NCBI RefSeq assembly: GCF_900290275.1
Contig: NZ_LT985324.1
Coordinates: 186,733-250,732, forward strand
Reading direction: 5' to 3'
Length of the DNA stretch: 64,000 nucleotides
From: Prevotella merdae
GTDB lineage: Bacteria > Bacteroidota > Bacteroidia > Bacteroidales > Bacteroidaceae
Shown: piece after piece, positions 25,511 to 33,888 of the stretch
Position numbering within the stretch: position 1 is the first letter of the stretch
Layout: each line of letters begins with the position of its first letter
The notes under the pieces: model-generated
What the model saw: only the letters and a program-made list of their open reading frames with translations
What the model was told of the DNA's origin: nothing
Databases searched by the model: none
Translations under genes and position numbers: made by a program

Positions 25511-25598
25511 TGGCAAATGCAATGCGCCCCGAAGGGTAGGTTGTTCAACATCAAATGGATATTGAACACCATACCCTTCGGGGCGTACCATTTGCCAC
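25510..25598. repeat. Long imperfect inverted repeat
   Basis: GTGGCAAATG (25510-25519) pairs with CATTTGCCAC (25589-25598), CGCCCCGAAGGGTA (25525-25538) with TACCCTTCGGGGCG (25572-25585), and TGTTCAA with TTGAACA. The whole forms an 89-bp hairpin with a 13-nt loop. It may end transcription from both sides, but there is no T-tract, so it could instead be a repeat element or structured RNA. Confidence 0.75.
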
Positions 25599-25628
25599 AT
25601 TAGGTATATCTCTATATACAAATGTCAA

Positions 25629-26813
25629 TTATTGTTTTTCTTCCTTGCGCCTTACTTGCCAGCGTGTTACCAGTGTGGCGAGCACACCATACACGGCTGC
25701 CTGCATCCACAAGGCTCTAACTTCTGACGTTATGTCGCAAAACACTCCACCGAGGGTGTTGAGCTTGATAAATCCCTGTATGCCGTATGTTGACGGGAAG
25801 AGGCAGGAGAACCACTGCCACATCTCAGGTATATTGCTCTTGGGCCACGACACACCCGACATAAAGAGGAAGGGTACAGACGTGAAGACCACAAGCAACA
25901 TAACATTCTCGCGTTGACGTACAAAGAATGAGAACGTAATAGAGAAGAAGATGCAAGCCAACAGATAAGGCAATACAAACAGGGCAAAATCGTAGGCGTG
26001 CAGCAATTGTACGAAGTGGAACAGTCGTGGCACGGCAAGCAGCACCCAAGTGGCAATGAGCAGGAATAGCACAAGGAATCCCATTGTTCTGCCTACCATT
26101 ATTCGTGCCAGTCCGAATCGTCGCTCGTACATATCGGTAAGTCTGCCAAATCGACGTTTCTCGTAGCTTGTTCCGTAGGTAATGCCAATGCCAAGCAACA
26201 TCACCTGCTGTATGATAAGCACCAGCACACCAGGCAAGATAAAGTTGCCGTAGCCTCCGGTGTTGTTGAATATTGGAACGTCGGCAACGTTTATAGGACT
26301 TGCCGTTATTTGGTCGTCGCGGTTGGTATAATTGCCCGACAAGGCTATCTGTATATGAGCGTTCATATCGGCAGCCACAGCTGTGCACGTCTGGAATATT
26401 GCCTTATACGTAAGCATCAGTCCCATGTTGCAGTATACACTTACGTGAGCCTGCTCCATACGACCAAGTCGTCGGTCAAAGTCTTCGGGCAGCAATATGA
26501 TGCCATACACCTCTTGTTGTCCAACAAGTCGGCTTGCCTGCTCAAGATTGTTGCATATGGCAGCCACGCGCACATCTGATGAGGCATCGACATGCCGTAC
26601 AAACTCGCGGCTTGTTTGGCTATGCGAGTTGTCGACAACAGCCACAGGCACCTCTCTTACCACCTCGTTATTGTAAATCCACGAGTATAACAGAGGGTAG
26701 GCAAGCGGCAATAGTATTACGAAGAGCAATGCTCCCTCGTCCTTGAACATGTCGCGCATCTCGTGCAGCCATACCTTGGCTGTGTCTTCCCAGAATGTTC
26801 TTATCTTGTTCAT
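25629..26813 (-). CDS. ABC-2 type exporter permease (second of pair)
   Basis: A 394-residue membrane protein of the ABC-2 permease family (YhhJ/YbhR-like): one N-terminal helix (EGALLFVILLPLAYPLLYSW, about 27-47), a large extracytoplasmic loop, and five C-terminal helices (such as GFLVLFLLIATWVLLAVP and NVMLLVVFTSVPFLFMSGV) with the FLFMSGVSWP motif. It begins six bases after the stop of the first permease. It should pair with that protein to form the inner-membrane channel of a tripartite exporter with the HlyD and TolC proteins upstream. No ATPase is encoded in the operon. Confidence 0.85.
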   Translation of the reverse strand: MNKIRTFWEDTAKVWLHEMRDMFKDEGALLFVILLPLAYPLLYSWIYNNEVVREVPVAVVDNSHSQTSREFVRHVDASSDVRVAAICNNLEQASRLVGQQEVYGIILLPEDFDRRLGRMEQAHVSVYCNMGLMLTYKAIFQTCTAVAADMNAHIQIALSGNYTNRDDQITASPINVADVPIFNNTGGYGNFILPGVLVLIIQQVMLLGIGITYGTSYEKRRFGRLTDMYERRFGLARIMVGRTMGFLVLFLLIATWVLLAVPRLFHFVQLLHAYDFALFVLPYLLACIFFSITFSFFVRQRENVMLLVVFTSVPFLFMSGVSWPKSNIPEMWQWFSCLFPSTYGIQGFIKLNTLGGVFCDITSEVRALWMQAAVYGVLATLVTRWQVRRKEEKQ

Positions 26814-26819
26814 AATAGT

Positions 26820-27989
26820 TTATTCCAAATATACATATTCTTTCAGAGCCTTGCTTATACGCAGCATTACAAACACAGGTGCGCATGCAAAGAACGTGAG
26901 TGCTGCCACGTTAATGGCAACATCTGTCCAATGGTTGCCGCCAAATACCACAATCTCGTAAATTATAAAGAAGTGGCGCATGGGGAAGAGCGCTGCAAGA
27001 GTCTGCAATGCTGGGTCCATAGCCAATGTAGGATAGGCTGTACCAACCATAGAGAAGCTCAATACTCCCCATAGTGAGCACATACTCATGGCCATACGCA
27101 TTGATGGGAACAGTCCGAACATAAACACGCCGAATCCCTGAGCTGCAATAACACTTAGAGTACCAAGGCATATGATAGACCACCAACCGCCTGGATGTGG
27201 AAACTGAAGAATGCCGAATGTGTAGTACAGGTAGGCAAACATTATGACGAGCCATAATATGGTTTGTGGCAACATCTTGCCTGTAATGGCAACGAATGGG
27301 TTGCCGCCTGCCTTGGCATATAGCTCGCGTGCGGTGTCTTGCTTAAGTTCGGAGCCCATTGAGTAGGCTGTAACGAGGAATATGAACAACAGCAGGCACG
27401 TAGGCACAAGCATGGTAGACAGATATATGTTGTAGTTAACCCATGGATTGCCTACGGTGTGCAGGTCGATGGCTATGGGTTGAAGGAATGTCATTATCTG
27501 CTTGTCGGTATAGCCTTTTGCCGACATAACCGACTTGCCTACACCTGCCGAGGCTAATGTGGCAGCAGTCTTTAGGTCCTTGAACACAAGCGAGCCTGCC
27601 GTAAGCGACGCATAGCTGTAGTAGAAGCTAACGGTAGGTTGGCGTGAGGCAAGGAGGTTGGCTGTTGTTCCTTTAGGAAAATACAGAAAGCCATAAATCT
27701 CGTTGTGCTGCATGGCAAGTCTTGCCGACTCGAAGTTAGGGTAGTGGGCAACAACCTTTGACGATTGAAACGAGTCGAGCATACGGGTTAGCTTACGTGT
27801 TGTTGTAGAATTGTCGAGGTCTACAACGCCAACAGGCATGTCTTGAGGCTGTCCCTCTGCCATGAGCGACGTGAAGAAGAGTGTCACAAATATCGGGAAA
27901 ACCACCATGGAGAAAAGATATATGCGGTTTGCCTTCAATCGGTGACACTCACGTATGGCTATTTGTTGTATTCGTTTGATGATGTTCAT
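26820..27989 (-). CDS. ABC-2 type exporter permease (first of pair)
   Basis: A 389-residue protein with the same topology as its neighbour: N-terminal helix (IYLFSMVVFPIFVTLFFTSL), a periplasmic loop (residues about 45-190) with DMPVGVVDLDNS typical of the family, and a C-terminal helix bundle. It is 39 bp downstream of the HlyD gene and 6 bp upstream of the second permease. The two are diverged paralogues and probably form a heterodimer. The substrate is unknown. Confidence 0.85.
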   Translation of the reverse strand: MNIIKRIQQIAIRECHRLKANRIYLFSMVVFPIFVTLFFTSLMAEGQPQDMPVGVVDLDNSTTTRKLTRMLDSFQSSKVVAHYPNFESARLAMQHNEIYGFLYFPKGTTANLLASRQPTVSFYYSYASLTAGSLVFKDLKTAATLASAGVGKSVMSAKGYTDKQIMTFLQPIAIDLHTVGNPWVNYNIYLSTMLVPTCLLLFIFLVTAYSMGSELKQDTARELYAKAGGNPFVAITGKMLPQTILWLVIMFAYLYYTFGILQFPHPGGWWSIICLGTLSVIAAQGFGVFMFGLFPSMRMAMSMCSLWGVLSFSMVGTAYPTLAMDPALQTLAALFPMRHFFIIYEIVVFGGNHWTDVAINVAALTFFACAPVFVMLRISKALKEYVYLE

Positions 27990-28028
27990 TTCTTAGTTTT
28001 ACTTGTCAGCTCATCCGATGGCGTGTCT

Positions 28029-29015
28029 TTACTTCTTAAGTACAAGCGACATGCCCGGACGCAAGCCTTCTATTTTGTCTATAGGACGAGCCTTTACCTC
28101 AAAAGTCTTCAAGTCGTATTGTCCGTTCGACTTAGTGGCCTTCCATACGGCATATGATCCCTGGTCCTTGATGTAGTAGACCTTCATGCGTATGTCGCGC
28201 TTATATGCAGGAACAAAGGCTGTGATAATGCTGCCAATCTTCATTCCATCCAACTGGTCTTCGCGTACATTGAATGTGCCCCACATATCATTCATAACCG
28301 ATACAGACATGATAGGCGAGCCAGTACCCACGAGTTCGCCTACCTTAGGATAAACATCGCTCACCTCGCCAGCCATCTGAGCTATCTGCATAGTTTCGTT
28401 GATATAGCTGTTAACCTCGGCTACAGCACCCTTGGCACGGCCTACCTGTGCAGCGGCAGCCTTTTTCTCCTCCATGCGTGCACCGTTTACAGCCATGTCG
28501 TACTGGCTTTGCGCAGCCTTTACTTGTGCCTCAAAAGCCTTGTAATTGGCAAATGCCTCATCGCGTTTCTGAGCTGTCATCACACCCTCATCGAATAGAC
28601 GTTGTACACGATTGTACGACTTCTGTGCTATATCAAGGCCAGCCTTAGCCTGCTGAAGTACAGCAAAAGCGGCACGTACCTGCTCTTTGCGTGCTCCGTT
28701 ATTAGCCATTTCGTCCATTGCGCTTGCAGCATTCTCGGCCGATTGAGCTTGTGCCATCTTGGCACGAACCTCAGGAGCATCGAGGATAGCAAGTGTGTCG
28801 CCTACGTTAACATAGTCGCCTTCTTTTACACGCAATTCAAGAATACGTCCGGGTACCTTGCTTGATACTCGGTACTCTGACACTTCTACCTGGCCCTGAA
28901 TAGTCTCGGGTTCTTGCTTTAGCGATAAAGCTCCTATTGCAGCCACTGCCGCTATTACTGCCGTTGAACATGCGACAGTAATGAGTATATTCTTATGTTG
29001 TGATTTTTCTGACAT
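28029..29015 (-). CDS. HlyD/MFP-family periplasmic adaptor
   Basis: From ATG 29015 (MSEKSQHKNILI) a 328-residue adaptor: N-terminal membrane anchor (ILITVACSTAVIAAVAAIGA), a lipoyl half (EYRVSSKVPGRILELRVKEG), an Ala-rich coiled-coil hairpin (about 85-195), then the beta-barrel domain (MSVSVMNDMWGTFNVREDQL). It bridges the ABC-2 permeases and TolC. The longer frame to 29054 overlaps the TolC gene end and lacks a signal at its start, so the inner ATG is preferred. It lies 22 bp after the TolC stop at 29038. Confidence 0.88.
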   Translation of the reverse strand: MSEKSQHKNILITVACSTAVIAAVAAIGALSLKQEPETIQGQVEVSEYRVSSKVPGRILELRVKEGDYVNVGDTLAILDAPEVRAKMAQAQSAENAASAMDEMANNGARKEQVRAAFAVLQQAKAGLDIAQKSYNRVQRLFDEGVMTAQKRDEAFANYKAFEAQVKAAQSQYDMAVNGARMEEKKAAAAQVGRAKGAVAEVNSYINETMQIAQMAGEVSDVYPKVGELVGTGSPIMSVSVMNDMWGTFNVREDQLDGMKIGSIITAFVPAYKRDIRMKVYYIKDQGSYAVWKATKSNGQYDLKTFEVKARPIDKIEGLRPGMSLVLKK

Positions 29016-29037
29016 AATATATATATAATGTGTGTTG

Positions 29038-30525
29038 TTATTGCAATACACCAAGTGCCTTGCGTAAGTTTACCTGACTTAGTTTGACGTCTATTTCGGC
29101 ATCAATCTTCTGCGACTGCGCCTGCAACCATGCTGTCTGCGCAGCCATGACATCTGTGGTTTGTATTACGCCTTCCTTGAATCCAAGGTTGGCACAACGC
29201 AGATTCTCATCCGCATTTTCAACATTCTTTGTTGCCATTGCAAGACGTCGGTTGGCTTCCTTAACCTTGAATTGGCTCTGGCTAACTTGCAGTTCAATCT
29301 TTTCGGCAATGTCGTCTTTCTCAAGCTCAATCATAGCCGATGCTATCTTGCTTGCACGCACCTTGTAGGTGCCTTCCATCCAGTTCCACAGTGGCACGCG
29401 TACCATAACGCCTACATTCCATACGCCAGACAATTTGCGTTCAAAACCGTTGTATACATTAGGGTTGCTTGCAAGGTAGCCTCCCGTCATTAATACTTGT
29501 GGCATAAAGGCGGCACGTACAACCTTTGTAGACTGTCGACTAAGGTCTAATGAGTTTTGAAGCATCTTCAGTTCGGGACGATTCTCCATAGCTACCTGGC
29601 GGTCGGCTGGTTCGTCGCTTCCCATAGCTGCAAGATTTTCGGCATCCTCATCGGCAAGTGTAATGTCTGAGTCGACATTCAATCCGCACAATTGGCAAAG
29701 AAGCATCTTTGATAATACCAATCCGTTCTCGGCTTGGGTAAGAGCCATCTCTGCCTCATTCACCTTTACGTCAACCTTCAATCCGTCTGCGCGGGTGGCC
29801 ACACCCTCCTTAATCATCTTCTTAACATCTTCGTCGAGCTTCTTAACCACCTCAAGATAGCTCTCGGCAAGACGTTTCTTATGCTTTACAGACACAACAG
29901 TCCAATAGGCTTGGTCGATGTCGTGCAGAGTTTTCTGGGTAGACATCTCGATGTTGTTTTGTGCAAGTTCTTCGCCAATTTGTGCCATTTTGTTGGCTGC
30001 CGTAATAGCTCCACCCATATATATAGGTTGTGTCACCATCACAGATATGGCATACATCTGTCGGGTGTCAGTATTAAGAGCATCCACAAACTTTTGTCCA
30101 ACGTGGTTTACGGCTTCGCCAATCTTGCCTCCTACCTGGCCAAACAGGTTGCCAAATGATGTAGCCTGCTCAGGTGTAAGCACTCCTTGTTGGGCAAGGT
30201 TGGATAGGGCATTGGTTATATCGTTATGCAAAGCTCCCGTTGCATTGGTTCCGGCCTGTGATAGAGCCGACTTCTGGTCTTTGCTTAGCAATGATATTTG
30301 GCGACTTGTTAGTTCGTAGCCGCCTACCGCACTGACATGCGGCAGATACTTTGTTTTTGCAGCCTTGGTTGTATAGCGAGCCATGTCGAGTTGTAGTCTT
30401 GACGACGATAGCGTCTTGTTGTTGCGCAATGCCATTGCACGACAACTGTCAAGAGGCAACACTTGCTGAGCATGGCTCTCGATGGCTAATGAAGCCAAGG
30501 CCAATATTAAAAGCTTATGTTTCAT
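29038..30525 (-). CDS. TolC-family outer-membrane efflux protein
   Basis: From ATG 30525 the protein has a signal peptide (MKHKLLILALASLAIESHAQ), then two OEP repeats rich in heptads (QLDMARYTTKAAKTKYLPHV; ETQNNIEMS-like helices; MENRPELKMLQNSLDLSRQS). The insertion at about 60-150 (Gly/Ala rich) enlarges the first repeat. It forms the trimeric outer-membrane duct of the exporter encoded downstream. First gene of the four-gene operon; no regulator gene is adjacent. Confidence 0.88.
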   Translation of the reverse strand: MKHKLLILALASLAIESHAQQVLPLDSCRAMALRNNKTLSSSRLQLDMARYTTKAAKTKYLPHVSAVGGYELTSRQISLLSKDQKSALSQAGTNATGALHNDITNALSNLAQQGVLTPEQATSFGNLFGQVGGKIGEAVNHVGQKFVDALNTDTRQMYAISVMVTQPIYMGGAITAANKMAQIGEELAQNNIEMSTQKTLHDIDQAYWTVVSVKHKKRLAESYLEVVKKLDEDVKKMIKEGVATRADGLKVDVKVNEAEMALTQAENGLVLSKMLLCQLCGLNVDSDITLADEDAENLAAMGSDEPADRQVAMENRPELKMLQNSLDLSRQSTKVVRAAFMPQVLMTGGYLASNPNVYNGFERKLSGVWNVGVMVRVPLWNWMEGTYKVRASKIASAMIELEKDDIAEKIELQVSQSQFKVKEANRRLAMATKNVENADENLRCANLGFKEGVIQTTDVMAAQTAWLQAQSQKIDAEIDVKLSQVNLRKALGVLQ

Positions 30526-30541
30526 CTTTATGAATAATCGA

Positions 30542-30694
30542 TTACTTGAATGTGAAGCTGCGTGAGCCAATCATATTGCCGTCGGCAAAGATGCTGACAT
30601 GATATGTGCCTTCAAGCAACGATTGCGACACATTCCAGAAAGTGCTGATGCTTGTTTCCTGGCCGTCGTACTCAACAGTCTTCTTCATTGTAGC
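30542..30694 (-). pseudogene. 3' end of the coiled-coil gene, beyond an in-frame TAG
   Basis: After the TAG at 30695-30697 the same frame is open for 50 codons (ATMKKTVEYDGQETSIS, then FWNVSQSLLEGTYHVSIFAD, ending GSRSFTFK) to TAA at 30542-30544. It completes a beta-rich domain begun before the stop (VNFTIAKNVTA, YVRITSPSGTTLGG). Loss of a single Gln or Glu codon (CAG or GAG to TAG) would give this. Confidence 0.65.
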
Positions 30695-31423
30695 CTAAAG
30701 TGTACGGTTCTGATAGTTGAAAGAACCGCCTCCACCAAGAGTTGTTCCCGATGGCGAAGTGATGCGTACATAGAATGTCTTGTGACCATTTTGGGCTGTA
30801 ACGTTCTTGGCAATAGTGAAGTTCACCTGAACAGTCTTTGTCTTAGATGTCTTGTCGGTGTTCTTTCCTCTCTTGTTCTTAAGCTGCATAGAGATACCCG
30901 TGGCATCGAGCTGAGCGGCAATAGCCACCTTTTCAGACAAAGAAGCACGTTCGGTGTTAAGACCCTCAATTTGTCGTGTGGCCTCGCTGTATTGTCCCTT
31001 TATGCGTGTGTTCTCTGCTGTAAGGTTTTGGTTGAGACGGTTAAGCGAGTCAATCTCGATAACATAGCTGCGCAATACGGCACGCACGGTTGCAAGTTCC
31101 TTCTTAAGTCGGGCAATCTCGCGAGCGTCGTTGCTTTTTGTTTCCTTCAACTCCTTAAGCAGTCGCTCGGTCTTTTCCTGCTCTGCAGTAAGCTGTGCCA
31201 CAATAGAGTCGTTGGTTATTTGGGTTTTCATCTCGCTGTATTGCTGTGCAAACTGCTGATACTCGTTCTCCATTTCCTTTTTGTCGAGGTCGGCGAGTTC
31301 TTGCATTGCCTTGTTTTCCTTCTTTTGGTTGTCCAAATTAACGTAGAGGTATGCTATTGTCCCAACAAGGGCAATACCTACTATACCCGCTACTATCCCA
31401 GTAATGAGCTTTTTCTTTTCCAT
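30695..31423 (-). CDS. Membrane-anchored coiled-coil protein, interrupted by a TAG
   Basis: A 242-residue product with a membrane helix (LITGIVAGIVGIALVGTIAYLY at 6-27, cut here for length), a long charged coiled coil (about 35-165, many E/K/Q heptads) and a beta-rich domain that is still incomplete at the TAG. Bacteroidota carry such Tat/Sec-independent anchored coiled-coil proteins of unknown function; I cannot name the family. With the stop read through the protein would be 293 residues. Promoter TTTG-N19-TAACTTTG at 31473-31503. Confidence 0.65.
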   Translation of the reverse strand: MEKKKLITGIVAGIVGIALVGTIAYLYVNLDNQKKENKAMQELADLDKKEMENEYQQFAQQYSEMKTQITNDSIVAQLTAEQEKTERLLKELKETKSNDAREIARLKKELATVRAVLRSYVIEIDSLNRLNQNLTAENTRIKGQYSEATRQIEGLNTERASLSEKVAIAAQLDATGISMQLKNKRGKNTDKTSKTKTVQVNFTIAKNVTAQNGHKTFYVRITSPSGTTLGGGGSFNYQNRTL

Positions 31424-31472
31424 AGTTGTTTTTATTGATATATCAATTATTTAAAATTAGTTTAAACTGATG

Positions 31473-31503
31473 CAAAGTTACTTTATTATTCGTAAAGCAC
31501 AAA
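31473..31503 (-). promoter_or_regulatory. Promoter of the coiled-coil gene
   Basis: TTTG (31500-31503) and TAACTTTG (31473-31480) on the minus strand with a 19-bp spacer; leader about 45 nt. Confidence 0.7.
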
Positions 31504-31570
31504 ATAACGTTTGTTGTAAATGAATAATGTTTCCTAAAATGGAATATTATTCAAGATAAAACGAACAATG

Positions 31571-32320
31571 TTAGGGCTTTGCGTTGTCGTCTACACCAAG
31601 TCCGAAGAGTGCAAAGTCGCCTTTAAGCGGGTCGTCTGGAAAAATCTCAAGCATGGCATTGGTCAGTCTACGGGCTGTAGACATTGAGGCAGTACGACTA
31701 TTTAGCAATCCCATACGGCATGCTTCTTGCACAACATGTGTGTCGAGAGGCATAATCAATGTACGGCGGTCGATGATATCTGACCATAATCCAAGGTCGA
31801 CAACCGATTCTCCTCGCACCATCCATCTAAGAAACATGCACACACGCTTGCATGCCGAGGTGGTGTTCTTGGGTATAATCTTGCTTGCTCCTCGTTCGGC
31901 GAAGAACTGGCATATGGCAGCTACAGCCTCGATGCCCGTTTTAGAGTTGAGGCGTATATATTCTTTCATACTGCCATATTGAGCCAACATATCTTCGTAG
32001 GCTTCAAGAAGGCAGTGCATATCGTGGCATGTGTATAGACGGTAGTAGCATGCTGTAGTGTCGGGGATATAGTTTCGCCATTCGCCCGAACGTACCCATT
32101 TGTGTATTTCGTTGTGTGATGAGTTGAGCAGGAACTCAATCTTAGGAAAAAACTGTTTGCGCGATCCGTAGCTAAGACATGATGCAAGAAAGGCCATACA
32201 CTCTTGGTTGGCAGCGCCATGTACACGATGCATAAATGAGCTTGGATCGGCTGGAAGAAATTGGGTTGTTTCGTATTTAGCGGCAAGACGCGCTATTTGT
32301 TGTTTTAATTCTGTTTGCAT
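31571..32320 (-). CDS. TIGR02757/DUF2400 family protein
   Basis: From ATG 32320 (MQTELKQQIARLAAKYE) a 249-residue helical protein with the family hallmarks FLPADPSSFMHRV, ECMAFLASCLSYGSRKQ, ACKRVCMFLRWMVRG, SVVDLGLW and PLDTHVVQ, ending FALFGLGVDD. The fold resembles helix-hairpin-helix DNA glycosylases of the endonuclease III group (a PLDTHV stretch lies where they have the VDTHV helix), so a DNA repair role is suspected but unproven. The frame open to 32383 adds residues encoded by the candidate sRNA terminator and is rejected. A -7-like TACCTTTA lies at about 32338-32345. Confidence 0.85.
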   Translation of the reverse strand: MQTELKQQIARLAAKYETTQFLPADPSSFMHRVHGAANQECMAFLASCLSYGSRKQFFPKIEFLLNSSHNEIHKWVRSGEWRNYIPDTTACYYRLYTCHDMHCLLEAYEDMLAQYGSMKEYIRLNSKTGIEAVAAICQFFAERGASKIIPKNTTSACKRVCMFLRWMVRGESVVDLGLWSDIIDRRTLIMPLDTHVVQEACRMGLLNSRTASMSTARRLTNAMLEIFPDDPLKGDFALFGLGVDDNAKP

Positions 32321-32346
32321 ATAATAATTTTTGGGTGTAAAGGTAC

Positions 32347-32439
32347 AAAAAAAAGCGATAACCTTCCCAGGCAACCGCTTCAAATCTTCAATAGGTATTA
32401 GTCTCTTCTTTAAGGTAAAAAGATTGTTTTCAGGATAAC
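32347..32439 (-). ncRNA. Candidate small RNA or leader upstream of the TIGR02757 gene
   Basis: A full promoter on the minus strand (TTTG 32472-32475, 19-bp spacer, TATCTTTG 32445-32452) is followed by about 60 nt without an ORF, a hairpin (AGCGGTTGCCT, loop GGGA, AGGTTATCGCT; 32354-32379) and eight Ts (32354-32347). The expected RNA is about 93 nt. It ends 27 bp before the next ATG, so it may be free-standing or an attenuated leader. Confidence 0.55.
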
Positions 32440-32475
32440 TGATGCAAAGATATTACATTTTTTATATATGCCAAA

Positions 32476-32718
32476 CTTTTTTGGCAATTATTTTTGAAAA
32501 AAAGTTCCGTGTTCCCACACATACTGCAATTTGTGTAAGTTGTCTCTATGTTTTTCATGATTATGGATTGTTTGTGCAATCATATTGTCGTTTGGTGGTT
32601 ATAATCTATTATAGGTTAAGACAATAAAAAGTTGAAAGTTTAGTTATATATATAAATGTAAAAAATTGAAGTGTGTAAAAAATAACATATTATTAAGATA
32701 TATATAACAATCAAGAAT
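32476..32718. other. AT-rich region upstream of gmd
   Basis: No gene. Contains the dyad CCAAACTTTTTTGG next to the sRNA promoter and several TATATA stretches close to gmd. I find no clear -33/-7 pair for gmd and no JUMPStart-like element. Confidence 0.35.
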
Positions 32719-33816
32719 ATGGAAAATAGAAAAGTTGCCCTTATCACGGGTATAACTGGACAGGACGGTTCGTATCTTGCCGAGTTTTTGCTTGAGAAAG
32801 GTTATGATGTGCATGGAACAATACGCCGCTCGTCGGTTGACTATCGTGAGCGTATAGCTCATCTTGAAGGTCGCGATCATTTTCATTTGCATTATGCCGA
32901 CCTTGGCGATTCAATGAGTATAATTCAGGTAATGAATAAGGTGCGCCCAACTGAGGTGTACAATCTTGCTGCCCAGAGCCATGTTCAGGTGAGCTTCGAC
33001 TCTCCAGAATATACAGCAAATGTTGATGCCACAGGTGTGTTGCGCATTCTGGAGGCTATACGCCAGTGTGGTCTTACCAATACATGCCGTGTATATCAGG
33101 CTTCTACATCCGAGCTTTATGGCAAGGTTGAGGAGGTTCCGCAGAACGAGAACACACCGTTCCACCCTTATTCGCCATATGCTGTAGCCAAGCTTTATGG
33201 CTATTGGATTATACGCGAGTATCGCGAGGCATATGGCATGTTCTGCTGTTCGGGCATTCTCTTTAACCATGAGAGTGAGCGTCGTGGCGAGACATTCGTT
33301 ACACGCAAGATAACTCTTGCTGCAGCCCGTATCAAGCAAGGCAAGCAGGAGCGATTGTATCTTGGCAATCTCGACTCGAAGAGAGACTGGGGATATGCCA
33401 AGGATTATGTGGAGTGCATGTGGCTTATATTGCAACACAAACAGCCAGAGGACTTTGTTATTGCTACTGGCGTACAGCATACGGTGCGTGAGTTCTGCTA
33501 CTATGCCTTCAAGCATGTCGGTATTGAGTTGGAATTTACAGGCGAGGGCATCAACGAGAAGGGCATTGACAAGGCTACTGGAAAGGTGCTTGTTGAGGTT
33601 TCGCCCGACTTCTTCCGTCCTACTGACGTTGTAAATCTGTGGGGCGACCCAACAAAGGCACGTGCCGAACTTGGATGGAATCCAGAAAAGACATCGTTCG
33701 AGGAGCTTGTTCGCATTATGGTAGAGAGCGACATGGCAAAGGTGGCTGCCGACGATGCTGGCATAAAGGTGCGCTGCAACTTGGCCGAGTATCTTGAGAA
33801 GGGTGTTGTGAAATAG
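32719..33816 (+). CDS. gmd: GDP-mannose 4,6-dehydratase
   Basis: A 365-residue extended short-chain dehydrogenase that converts GDP-mannose to GDP-4-keto-6-deoxymannose, the first step to GDP-L-fucose. The Rossmann motif [15 protein letters not shown] begins at residue 11, the RR-containing cofactor loop is HGTIRRSS, and the catalytic residues are T/E in ASTSELYG and Tyr154/Lys158 in SPYAVAK. Length matches the family. fcl follows after 72 bp on the same strand, completing the pathway. GDP-fucose decorates capsule and surface glycoproteins in this group. Confidence 0.97.
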   Translation: MENRKVALITGITGQDGSYLAEFLLEKGYDVHGTIRRSSVDYRERIAHLEGRDHFHLHYADLGDSMSIIQVMNKVRPTEVYNLAAQSHVQVSFDSPEYTANVDATGVLRILEAIRQCGLTNTCRVYQASTSELYGKVEEVPQNENTPFHPYSPYAVAKLYGYWIIREYREAYGMFCCSGILFNHESERRGETFVTRKITLAAARIKQGKQERLYLGNLDSKRDWGYAKDYVECMWLILQHKQPEDFVIATGVQHTVREFCYYAFKHVGIELEFTGEGINEKGIDKATGKVLVEVSPDFFRPTDVVNLWGDPTKARAELGWNPEKTSFEELVRIMVESDMAKVAADDAGIKVRCNLAEYLEKGVVK

Positions 33817-33888
33817 TATCAACCTTATATAATCGATTAGTATTAAACGTCAAACATTTAAAGCATTGTTTGCTAAAGACAATAAGAA

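Noticed and set aside
30599..31438. 279-residue plus-strand ORF
   Set aside because: Antisense to the coiled-coil gene, which has its own promoter; Cys/Leu-rich composition is typical of a shadow.
32640..32718. JUMPStart or ops element ahead of gmd
   Set aside because: No GGCGGTAG-type element in the upstream region; only AT-rich sequence.
32911..33822. 303-residue minus-strand ORF
   Set aside because: Antisense to gmd, which is certain; codon pattern is a mirror of the real frame.
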